DNA of 64,000 nucleotides from Argentina anserina (taxonomy: Eukaryota > Streptophyta > Magnoliopsida > Rosales > Rosaceae), in NCBI RefSeq assembly GCF_933775445.1, contig NW_026089494.1, positions 1 through 64,000 on the forward strand, given 5' to 3'. The notes below the pieces were generated by a model that saw only the letters and a list, made by a program, of their open reading frames with translations, made no database searches and was not told where the DNA came from. Below are positions 1 through 13,300 of this stretch, piece by piece. The translations under genes and the position numbers were made by a program. Position 1 is the first letter of the stretch; every line of letters begins with the position of its first letter.

Positions 1-3000
1 AAATTCAATAGAAACTCGAATCACAAAGGCTTACAGAAAGATACTCAAACGAGAATGAAAAGATACCTCAAATTGCAATAGTAAACATACTCAAACGATA
101 GAAAGATACTCAGTTTGAAAGAAACACACGCCCACACTGGAAACACTCTCAAATTCAAGAAAAACTCGCATTGAAAGCCGTTCAGAAAGATACTCAAACG
201 AGAATTGAAAAGATACTCAAAGTGCAATAGTAAACATACTCAAACGATAGAAAGATACTCAGTTTGAAAGAAACACACGCCCACACTGGAAACACTCTCA
301 AATTCAATAGAAACTCGCATCAAAAAGGCTTACAGAAAGATACTCAAACGAGAATTGAAAAGATACTCAAATTGCAATAGTCAACATACTCAAACGATAG
401 AAAGATACTCAGTTTAAAAGAAACACACGCCCACACTGGAAACACTCTCAAATTCATAGAAACTCGCATCACAAAGGCTTACAGAAAGATACTCAAACGA
501 GAATTGAAAAGATACTCAAAGTGCAATAGTAAACATACTCAAACGATAGAAAGATACTCAGTTGAAAGAAGCACACGCCCACACAGGAAACACTCTCAAA
601 TTCAAAAAAACTCGCATCGAAAGCCGTTCAGAAAGATACTCAAACGAGAATTGAAAAGATACTCAAAGTGCAATAGTAAACATACTCAAACGATAGAAAG
701 ATACTCAGTTTGAAAGAAACACACGCCCACACTGGAAACACTCTCAAATTCAATAGAAACTCGCATCAAAAAGGCTTACAGAAAGATACTCAAACGAGAA
801 TTGAAAAGATACTCAAATTGCAATAGTAAACATACTCAAACGATAGAAAGATACTCAGTTTGAAAGAAACACACGCCCACACTGGAAACACTCTCAAATT
901 CAAGAAAAACTCGCATCAGAAAGCCGTTCAGAAACATACTCAAACGTGAATTGAAAAGATACTCAAAGTGCAATGGTAAACATACTCAAACGATAGAAAG
1001 ATACTCAGTTTGAAAGAAACACACGCCCACACTGGAAACACTCTCACATTCAATAAAAACTCGCATCAGAAAGGCTTACAGAAAGATACTTAAACGAGAA
1101 TTGAAAAGATACTCAAAGTGCAATAATAAACATACTCAAACGATAGAAAGATACTCAGTTTGAAAGAAACACACGCCCACACTGGAAACACTCTCAAATT
1201 CAAGAAAAACTCGCATCAGAAAGCCGTTCAGAAACAAACTCAAACGGGAATTGAAAAGATACTCAAAGTGCAATAGTAAACATACTCAAACGATAGAAAG
1301 ATACTCAATTTGAAAGAAACACACGCCCACACTGGAAACACTCTCAAATTCAATAGAAACTCGCATCAAAAAGGCTTACAGAAAGATACTCAAACGAGAA
1401 TTGAAAAGATACTCAAATTGCAATAGTAAACATACTCAAACGATAGAAAGATACTCAGTTTGAAAGAAACACACGCCCACACTGGAAACACTCTCAAATT
1501 CAAGAAAAACTCGCATCAGAAAGCCGTTCAGAAACATACTCAAACGGGAATTGAAAAGATACTCAAAGTGGAATAGTAAACATACTCAAACGATAGAAAG
1601 ATACTCAGTTTGAAAGAAACACACGCCCACACTGGAAACACTCTCACATTCAAATAAAAACTCGCATCAGAAAGGCTTACAGAAAGATACTTAAACGAGA
1701 ATTGAAAAGATACTCAAAGTGCAATAATAAACACACTCAAACAATAGAAAGATACTCAGTTTGAAAGAAACACACGCCCACACTGGAAACACTCTCAAAT
1801 TCAAGAAAAACTCGCATCAGAAAGCCGTTCAGAAACATACTCAAACGTGAATTGAAAAGATACTCAAAGTGCAATGGTAAACATACTCAAACGATAGAAA
1901 GATACTCAGTTTGAAAGAAGCACACGCCCACACAGGAAACACTCTCAAATTCAAGAAAAACTCGCATCGAAAGCCGTTCAGAAAGATACTCAAACGAGAA
2001 TTGAAAAGATACTCAAAGTGCAATAGTAAACATACTCAAACGATAGAAAGATACTCAGTTGAAAGAAACACACGCCCACACTGGAAACACTCTCAAATTC
2101 AAGAAAAACTCGCATCGAAAGCCGTTCAGAAAGATATTCAAACGAGAATTGAAAAGATACTCAAAGTGCAATAGTAAACATACTCAAACGATAGAAAGAT
2201 ACTCAGTTTGAAAGAAACACACGCCCACACTGGAAACACTCTCAAATTCAATAGAAACTCGCATCAAAAAGGCTTACAGAAAGATACTCAGTTTGAAAGA
2301 AACACACGCCCACACTGGAAACACTCTCAAATTCAATAGAAACTCGCATCAGAAAGGCTTACAGAAAGATACTCAAACGAGAATTGAAAAGATACTCAAA
2401 TTGCAATAGTAAACATACTCAAACGATAGAAAGATACTCAGTTTGAAAGAAACACACGCCCACACTGGAAACACTCTCAAATTCAATAGAAACTCGAATC
2501 ACAAAGGCTTACAGAAAGATACTCAAACGAGAATTGAAAAGATACTCAAATTGCAATAGTAAACATACTCAACGATAGAAAGATACTCAGTTTGAAAGAA
2601 ACACACGCCCACACTGGAAACACTCTCAAATTCAAGAAAAACTCGCATTGAAAGCCGTTCAGAAAGATACTCAAACGAGAATTGAAAAGATACTCAAAGT
2701 GCAATAGTAAACATACTCAAACGATAGAAAGATACTCAGTTTGAAAGAAACACACGCCCACACTGGAAACACTCTCAAATTCAATAGAAACTCGCATCAA
2801 AAAGGCTTACAGAAAGATACTCAAACGAGAATTGAAAAGATACTCAAATTGCAATAGTCAACATACTCAAACGATAGAAAGATACTCAGTTTAAAAGAAA
2901 CACACGCCCACACTGGAAACACTCTCAAATTCAATAGAAACTCGCATCACAAAGGCTTACAGAAAGATACTCAAACGAGAATTGAAAGATACTCAAAGTG

Positions 3001-4330
3001 CAATAGTAAACATACTCAAACGATAGAAAGATACTCAGTTTGAAAGAAGCACACGCCCACACAGGAAACACTCTCAAATTCAAAAAAACTCGCATCGAAA
3101 GCCGTTCAGAAAGATACTCAAACGAGAATTGAAAAGATACTCAAAGTGCAATAGTAAACATACTCAAACGATAGAAAGATACTCAGTTTGAAAGAAACCA
3201 CACGCCCACACTGGAAACACTCTCAAATTCAATAGAAACTCGCATCAAAAAGGCTTACAGAAAGATACTCAAACGAGAATTGAAAAGATACTCAAATTGC
3301 AATAGTAAACATACTCAAACGATAGAAAGATACTCAGTTTGAAAGAAACACACGCCCACACTGGAAACACTCTCAAATTCAAGAAAAACTCGCATCAGAA
3401 AGCCGTTCAGAAACATACTCAAACGTGAATTGAAAAGATACTCAAAGTGCCAATGGTAAACATACTCAAACGATAGAAAGATACTCAGTTTGAAAGAAAC
3501 ACACGCCCACACTGGAAACACTCTCACATTCAATAAAAACTCGCATCAGAAAGGCTTACAGAAAGATACTTAAACGAGAATTGAAAAGATACTCAAAGTG
3601 CAATAATAAACATACTCAAACGATAGAAAGATACTCAGTTTGAAAGAAACACACGCCCACACTGGAAACACTCTCAAATTCAAGAAAAACTCGCATCAGA
3701 AAGCGTTCAGAAACAAACTCAAACGGGAATTGAAAAGATACTCAAAGTGCAATAGTAAACATACTCAAACGATAGAAAGATACTCAATTTGAAAGAAACA
3801 CACGCCCACACTGGAAACACTCTCAAATTCAATAGAAACTCGCATCAAAAAGGGCTTACAGAAAGATACTCAAACGAGAATTGAAAAGATACTCAAATTG
3901 CAATAGTAAACATACTCAAACGATAGAAAGATACTCAGTTTGAAAGAAACACACGCCCACACTGGAAACACTCTCAAATTCAAGAAAAACTCGCATCAGA
4001 AAGCCGTTCAGAAACATACTCAAACGGGAATTGAAAAGATACTCAAAGTGGAATAGTAAACATACTCAAACGATAGAAAGATACTCAGTTTGAAAGAAAC
4101 ACACGCCCACACTGGAAACACTCTCACATTCAATAAAAACTCGCATCAGAAAGGCTTACAGAAAGATACTTAAACGAGAATTGAAAAGATACTCAAAGTG
4201 CAATAATAAACACACTCAAACGATAGAAAGATACTCAGTTTGAAAGAAACACACGCCCACACTGGAAACACTCTCAAATTCAAGAAAAACTCGCATCAGA
4301 AAGCCGTTCAGAAACAAACTCAAACGGGAA
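1..4330 (+). repeat. Direct duplication, 2,478-bp offset
   Basis: The stretch from 1 to about 1,850 recurs at 2,479 to about 4,330. Rare markers shared at this offset are CTCGAATCAC (near 16 and 2,495), AATAGTCAACATAC (near 381 and 2,858), AAGTGGAATAG (near 1,569 and 4,048) and AATAATAAACACACTC (near 1,733 and 4,211). The copies differ mainly by single-base insertions and deletions, not by substitutions. Confidence 0.82.
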
Positions 4331-7300
4331 TTGAAAAGATACTCAAAGTGCAATAGTAAACATACTCAAACGATAGAAGATACTCAGTTTGAAAGAAACA
4401 CACGCCCACACTGGAAACACTCTTAAATTCAATAGAAACTCGCATCAGAAAGGCTTACAGAAAGATACTCAAACGAGAATTGAAAAGATACTCAAATTGC
4501 AATAGTAAACATACTCAAACGATAGAAAGATACTCAGTTTGAAAGAAACACACGCCCACACTGGAAACACTCTCAAATTCAATAGAAACTCGCATCACAA
4601 AGGCTTACAGAAAGATATTCAAACGAGAATTGAAAAGATACTCAAATTGCAATAGTAAACATACTCAAACGATAGAAAGATACTCAGTTTGAAAGAAACA
4701 CACGCCCACACTGGAAACACTCTCAAATTCAAGAAAAACTCGCATCGAAAGCCGTTCAGAAAGATACTCAAACGAGAATTGAAAAGATACTCAGTTTGAA
4801 AGAAACACACGCCCACACTGGAAACACTCTCAAATTCAAGAGAAACTCGCATCAGAAAGCCGTTCAGAAAGATACTCAAACGGGATTGAAAAGATACTCA
4901 AAGTGCAATAGTAAACATACTCAAACGATAGAAAGATACTCAGTTTGAAAGAACACACGGCCACACTGGAAACACTCTCACATTCATAAAAACTCGCATC
5001 AGAAAGGCTTACAGAAAGATACTCAAACGAGAATTGAAAAGATACTCAAAGTGCAATAGTAAACATACTCAAACGATAGAAAGATACTCAGTTTGAAAGA
5101 AACACACGCCCACACAGGAAACACTCTCAAATTCAAGAAAAACTCGCATCGAAAGCCGTTCAGAAAGATACTCAAACGAGAATTGAAAAGATACTCAAAG
5201 TGCAATATCAAACGATAGAAAGATACTCAGTTTTGAAAGAAAACACACGCCCACACTGGAAACACTCTCAAATTCAATAGAAACTCGCATCAAAAAGGCT
5301 TACAGAAAGATACTCAGTTTGAAAGAAACACACGCCCACACTGGAAACACTCTCAAATTCAATAGAAACTCGCATCAGAAAGGCTTACAGAAAGATACTC
5401 AAACGAGAATTGAAAAGATACTCAAATTGCAATAGTAAACATACTCAAACGATAGAAAGATACTCAGTTTGAAAGAAAACACACGCCCACACTGGAAACA
5501 CTCTCAAATTCAATAGAAACTCGCATCACAAAGGCTTACAGAAAGATACTCAAACGAGAATTGAAAAGATACTCAAATTGCAATAGTAAACATACTCAAA
5601 CGATAGAAAGATACTCAGTTTGAAAGAAACACACGCCCACACTGGAAACACTCTCAAATTCAAGAAAAACTCGCATTGAAAGCCGTTCAGAAAGATACTC
5701 AAACGAGAATTGAAAAGATACTCAAAGTGCAATAGTAAACATACTCAAACGATAGAAAGATACTCAGTTTGAAAGAAGCACACGCCCACACAGGAAACAC
5801 TCTCAAATTCAAGAAAAACTCGCATCGAAAGCCGTTCAGAAAGATACTCAAACGAGAATTGAAAAGATACTCAAAGTGCAATAGTAAACATACTGAAACG
5901 GTAGAAAGATACTCAGTTTGAAAGAAACACACGCCCACACTGGAAACACTCTCAAATTCAATAGAAACTCGCATCAAAAAGGCTTACAGAAAGATACTCA
6001 AACGAGAATTGAAAAGATACTCAAATTGCAATAGTAAACATACTCAAACGATAGAAAGATACTCAGTTTGAAAGAAAACACACGCCCAAACAGGAAACAC
6101 TCTCAAATTCAAGAAAAACTCGCATCGAAAGCCGTTCAGAAAGATACTCAAACGAGAATTGAAAAGATACTCAAAGTGCAATAGTAAACATACTCAAACG
6201 ATAGAAAGATACTCAGTTTGAAAGAAACACACGCCCACACTGGAAACACTCTCAAATTCAATAGAAACTCGCATCAAAAAGGCTTACAGAAAGATACTCA
6301 GTTTGAAAGAAACACACGCCCACACTGGAAACACTCTCAAATTCAATAGAAACTCGCATCAGAAAGGCTTACAGAAAGATACTCAAACGAGAATTGAAAA
6401 GATACTCAAATTGCAATAGTAAACATACTCAAACGATAGAAAGATACTCAGTTTGAAAGTAACCACACGCCCACACTGGAAACACTCTCAAATTCAATAG
6501 AAACTGGCATCACAAAGGCTTACAGAAAGATACTCAAACGAGAATTGAAAAGATACTCCAAATTGCAATAGTAAACATACTCAAACGATAGAAAGATACT
6601 CAGTTTGAAAGAAACACACGCCCACCACTGGAAACACTCTTAAATTCAAGAAAAACTCGCATTGAAAGCCGTTCAGAAAGATACTCAAACGAGAATTGAA
6701 AAGATACTCAAAGTGCAATAGTAAACATACTCAAACGATAGAAAGATACTCAGTTTGAAAGAAGCACACGCCCACACAGGAAACACTCTCAAATTCAAGA
6801 AAAACTCGCATCGAAAGCCGTTCAGAAAGATACTCAAACGAGAATTGAAAAGATACTCAAAGTGCAATAGTAAACATACTGAAACGGTAGAAAGATACTC
6901 AGTTTGAAAGAAACACACGCCCACACTGGAAACACTCTCAAATTCAATAGAAACTCGCATCAAAAAGGCTTACAGAAAGATACTCAAACGAGAATTGAAA
7001 AGATACTCAAATTGCAATAGTAAACATACTCAAACGATAGAAAGATACTCAGTTTGAAAGAAACAGACGCCCACACTGGAAACACTCTCAAATTCAAGAA
7101 AAACTCGCATCAGAAAGCCGTTCAGAAACATACTCAAACGTGAATTGAAAAGATACTCAAAGTGCAATAGTAAACATACTCAAACGATAGAAAGATACTC
7201 AGTTTGAAAGAAACACACGCCCACACTGGAAACACTCTCACATTCAATAAAAACTCGCATCAGAAAGGCTTACAGAAAGATACTTAAACGAGAATTGAAA

Positions 7301-10300
7301 AGATACTCAAAGTGCAATAATAAACATACTCAAACGATAGAAAGATACTCAGTTTGAAAGAAACACACGCCCCACACTGGAAACACTCTCAAATTCAAGA
7401 AAAACTCGCATCAGAAAGCCGTTCAGAAACAAACTCAAACGGGAATTGAAAAGATACTCAAAGTGCAATAGTAAACATACTGAAACGATAGAAAGATACT
7501 CAGTTTGAAAGAAACACACGCCCACACTGGAAACACTCTCAAATTCAATAGAAACTCGCATCAAAAAGGCTTACAGAAAGATACTCAAACGAGAATTGAA
7601 AAGATACTCAAATTGTAATAGTAAAACATACTCAAACGATAGAAAGATACTCAGTTTGAAAGAAACACACGCCCACACTGGAAACACTCTCAAATTCAAG
7701 AAAAACTCGCATCAGAAAGCCGTTCAGAAACATACTCAAACGGGAATTGAAAAGATACTCAAAGTGCAATAGTAAACATACTCAAACGATAGAAAGATAC
7801 TCAGTTTGAAAGAAACACACGCCCACACTGGAAACACTCTCACATTCAATAAAAACTCGCATCAGAAAGGCTTACAGAAAGATACTCAAACGAGAATTGA
7901 AAAGATACTCAAAGTGCAATAGTAAACATACTCAAACGATAGAAAGATACTCAGTTTGAAAGAAACACACGCCCACACTGGAAACACTCTCACATTTAAT
8001 AAAAACTCGCATCAGAAAGGCTTACAGAAAGATACTCAAACGAGAATTGAAAAGATACTCAAATTGCAATAGTAAACATACTCAAACGATAGAAAGATAC
8101 TCAGTTTGAAAGAAACACACGCCCACACTGGAAACACTCTCAAATTCAAGAAAAACTCGCATCAGAAAGCCGTTCAGAAACATACTCAAACGGGAATTGA
8201 AAAGATACTCAAAGTGCAATAGTAAACATACTCAAACGATAGAAAGATACTCAGTTTGAAAGAAACACACGGCCACACTGGAAACACTCTCACATTCAAT
8301 AAAAACTCGCATCAGAAAGGCTTACAGAAAGATACTCAAACGAGAATTGAAAAGATACTCAAAGTGCAATAGTAAACATACTCAAACGATAGAAAGATAC
8401 TCAGTTTGAAAGAAACACACGCCCACACAGGAAACACTCTCAAATTCAAGAAAAACTCGCATCGAAAGCCGTTCAGAAAGATACTCAAACGAGAATTGAA
8501 AAGATACTCAAATTGCAATAGTAAACATACTCAAACGATAGAAAGATACTCAGTTTGAAAGAAACACACGCCCACACTGGAAACACTCTCAAATTCAAGA
8601 AAAACTCGCATTGAAAGCCGTTCAGAAAGATACTCAAACGAGAATTGAAAAGATACTCAAAGTGCAATAGTAAACATACTCAAACGATAGAAAGATACTC
8701 AGTTTGAAAGAAGCACACGCCCACACAGGAAACACTCTCAAATTCAAGAAAAACTCGCATCGAAAGCCGTTCAGAAAGATACTCAAACGAGAATTGAAAA
8801 GATACTCAAAGTGCAATAGTAAACATACTGAAACGGTAGAAAGATACTCAGTTTGAAAGAAACACACGCCCACACTGGAAACACTCTCAAATTCAATAGA
8901 AACTCGCATCAAAAAGGCTTACAGAAAGATACTCAAACGAGAATTGAAAAGATACTCAAATTGCAATAGTAAACATACTCAAACGATAGAAAGATACTCA
9001 GTTTCAAAGAAACACACGCCCACACAGGAAACACTCTCAAATTCAAGAAAAACTCGCATCGAAAGCCGTTCAGAAAGATACTCAAACGAGAATTGAAAAG
9101 ATACTCAAAGTGCAATAGTAAACATACTCAAACGATAGAAAGATACTCAGTTTGAAAGAAACACACGCCCACACTGGAAACACTCTCAAATTCAATAGAA
9201 ACTCGCATCAGAAAGGCTTACAGAAAGATACTCAGTTTGAAAGAAACACACGCCCACACTGGAAACACTCTCAAATTCAATAGAAACTCGCATCAGAAAG
9301 GCTTACAGAAAGATACTCAAACGAGAATTGAAAAGATACTCAAATTGCAATAGTAAACATACTCAAACGATAGAAAGATACTCAGTTTGAAAGTAACACA
9401 CGCCCACACTGGAAACACTCTCAAATTCAATAGAAACTGGCATCACAAAGGCTTACAGAAAGATACTCAAACGAGAATTGAAAAGATACTCAAATTGCAA
9501 TAGTAAACATACTCAAACGATAGAAAGATACTCAGTTTGAAAGAAACACACGCCCACACTGGAAACACTCTCCAATTCAAGAAAAACTCGCATTGAAAGC
9601 CGTTCAGAAAGATACTCAAACGAGAATTGAAAAGATACTCAAAGTGCAATAGTAAACATACTCAAACGATAGAAAGATACTCAGTTTGAAAGAAGCACAC
9701 GCCCACACAGGAAACACTCTCAAATTCAAGAAAAACTCGCATCGAAAGCCGTTCAGAAAGATACTCAAACGAGAATTGAAAAGATACTCAAAGTGCAATA
9801 GTAAACATACTGAAACGGTAGAAAGATACTCAGTTTGAAAGAAACACACGCCCACACTGGAAACACTCTCAAATTCAATAGAAACTCGCATCAAAAAGGC
9901 TTACAGAAAGATACTCAAACGAGAATTGAAAAGATACTCAAATTGCAATAGTAAACATACTCAAACGATAGAAAGATACTCAGTTTGAAAGAAACACACG
10001 CCCACACTGGAAACACTCTCAAATTCAAGAAAAACTCGCATCAGAAAGCCGTTCAGAAACATACTCAAACGTGAATTGAAAAGATACTCAAAGTGCAATA
10101 GTAAACATACTCAAACGATAGAAAGATACTCAGTTTGAAAGAAACACACGCCCACACTGGAAACACTCTCACATTCAATAAAAACTCGCATCAGAAAGGC
10201 TTACAGAAAGATACTCAAACGAGAATTGAAAAGATACTCAAAGTGCAATAATAAACACACTCAAACGATAGAAAGATACTCAGTTTGAAAGAAACACACG

Positions 10301-13300
10301 CCCACACTGGAAACACTCTCAAATTCAAGAAAAACTCGCATCAGAAAGCCGTTCAGAAACAAACTCAAACGGGAATTGAAAAGATACTCAAAGTGCAATA
10401 GTAAACATACTGAAACGATAGAAAGATACTCAGTTTGAAAGAAACACACGCCCACACTGGAAACACTCTCAAATTCAATAGAAACTCGCATCAAAAAGGC
10501 TTACAGAAAGATACTCAAACGAGAATTGAAAAGATACTCAAATTGCAATAGTAAACATACTCAAACGATAGAAAGACACTCAGTTTGAAAGAAACACACG
10601 CCCACACTGGAAACACTCTCAAATTCAAGAAAAACTCGCATCAGAAAGCCGTTCAGAAACAAACTCAAACGGGAATTGAAAAGATACTCAAAGTGCAATA
10701 GTAAACATACTCAAACGATAGAAAGATACTCAGTTTGAAAGAAACACACGCCCACACTGGAAACACTCTTAAATTCAATAGAAACTCGCATCAGAAAGGC
10801 TTACAGAAAGATACTCAAACGAGAATTGAAAAGATACTCAAATTGCAATAGTAAACATACTCAAACGATAGAAAGATACTCAGTTTGAAAGAAACACACG
10901 CCCACACTGGAAACACTCTCAAATTCAATAGAAACTCGCATCACAAAGGCTTACAGAAAGATATTCAAACGAGAATTGAAAAGATACTCAAATTGCAATA
11001 GTAAACATACTCAAACGATAGAAAGATACTCAGTTTGAAAGAAACACACGCCCACACTGGAAACACTCTCAAATTCAAGAAAAACTCGCATCGAAAGCCG
11101 TTCAGAAAGATACTCAAACGAGAATTGAAAAGATACTCAGTTTGAAAGAAACACACGCCCACACTGTAAACACTCTCAAATTCAAGAGAAACTCGCATCA
11201 GAAAGCCGTTCAGAAACATACTCAAACGGGAATTGAAAAGATACTCAAAGTGCAATAGTAAACATACTCAAACGATAGAAAGATACTCAGTTTGAAAGAA
11301 ACACACGGCCACACTGGAAACACTCTCACATTCAATAAAAACTCGCATCAGAAAGGCTTACAGAAAGATACTCAAACGAGAATTGAAAAGATACTCAAAG
11401 TGCAATAGTAAACATACTCAAACGATAGAAAGATACTCAGTTTGAAAGAAACACACGCCCACACAGGAAACACTCTCAAATTCAAGAAAAACTCGCATCG
11501 AAAGCCGTTCAGAAAGATACTCAAACGAGAATTGAAAAGATACTCAAAGTGCAATAGTAAACATACTCAAACGATAGAAAGATACTCAGTTTGAAAGAAA
11601 CACACGCCCACACTGGAAACACTCTCAAATTCAATAGAAACTCGCATCAAAAAGGCTTACAGAAAGATACTCAGTTTGAAAGAAACACACGCCCACACTG
11701 GAAACACTCTCAAATTCAATAGAAACTCGCATCAGAAAGGCTTACAGAAAGATACTCAAACGAGAATTGAAAAGATACTCAAATTGCAATAGTAAACATA
11801 CTCAAACGATAGAAAGATACTCAGTTTGAAAGAAACACACGCCCACACTGGAAACACTCTCAAATTCAATAGAAACTCGCATCACAAAGGCTTACAGAAA
11901 GATACTCAAACGAGAATTGAAAAGATACTCAAATTGCAATAGTAAACATACTCAAACGATAGAAAGATACTCAGTTTGAAAGAAACACACGCCCACACTG
12001 GAAACACTCTCAAATTCAAGAAAAACTCGCATTGAAAGCCGTTCAGAAAGATACTCAAACGAGAATTGAAAAGATACTCAAAGTGCAATAGTAAACATAC
12101 TCAAACGATAGAAAGATACTCAGTTTGAAAGAAGCACACGCCCACACAGGAAACACTCTCAAATTCAAGAAAAACTCGCATCGAAAGCCGTTCAGAAAGA
12201 TACTCAAACGAGAATTGAAAAGATACTCAAAGTGCAATAGTAAACATACTGAAACGGTAGAAAGATACTCAGTTTGAAAGAAACACACGCCCACACTGGA
12301 AACACTCTCAAATTCAATAGAAACTCGCATCAAAAAGGCTTACAGAAAGATACTCAAACGAGAATTGAAAAGATACTCAAATTGCAATAGTAAACATACT
12401 CAAACGATAGAAAGATACTCAGTTTGAAAGAAACACACGCCCACACAGGAAACACTCTCAAATTCAAGAAAAACTCGCATCGAAAGCCGTTCAGAAAGAT
12501 ACTCAAACGAGAATTGAAAAGATACTCAAAGTGCAATAGTAAACATACTCAAACGATAGAAAGATACTCAGTTTGAAAGAAACACACGCCCACACTGGAA
12601 ACACTCTCAAATTCAATAGAAACTCGCATCAAAAAGGCTTACAGAAAGATACTCAGTTTGAAAGAAACACACGCCCACACTGGAAACACTCTCAAATTCA
12701 ATAGAAACTCGCATCAGAAAGGCTTACAGAAAGATACTCAAACGAGAATTGAAAAGATACTCAAATTGCAATAGTAAACATACTCAAACGATAGAAAGAT
12801 ACTCAGTTTGAAAGTAACACACGCCCACACTGGAAACACTCTCAAATTCAATAGAAACTGGCATCACAAAGGCTTACAGAAAGATACTCAAACGAGAATT
12901 GAAAAGATACTCAAATTGCAATAGTAAACATACTCAAACGATAGAAAGATACTCAGTTTGAAAGAAACACACGCCCACACTGGAAACACTCTCAAATTCA
13001 AGAAAAACTCGCATTGAAAGCCGTTCAGAAAGATACTCAAACGAGAATTGAAAAGATACTCAAAGTGCAATAGTAAACATACTCAAACGATAGAAAGATA
13101 CTCAGTTTGAAAGAAGCACACGCCCACACAGGAAACACTCTCAAATTCAAGAAAAACTCGCATCGAAAGCCGTTCAGAAAGATACTCAAACGAGAATTGA
13201 AAAGATACTCAAAGTGCAATAGTAAACATACTGAAACGGTAGAAAGATACTCAGTTTGAAAGAAACACACGCCCACACTGGAAACACTCTCAAATTCAAT

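Noticed and set aside
504..713. Forward open frames of 69 and 87 aa at 504-713 and 1,911-2,174
   Set aside because: These occur only in the indel-rich left end, where single-base deletions happen to keep a forward frame open through the monomer. No family resemblance.
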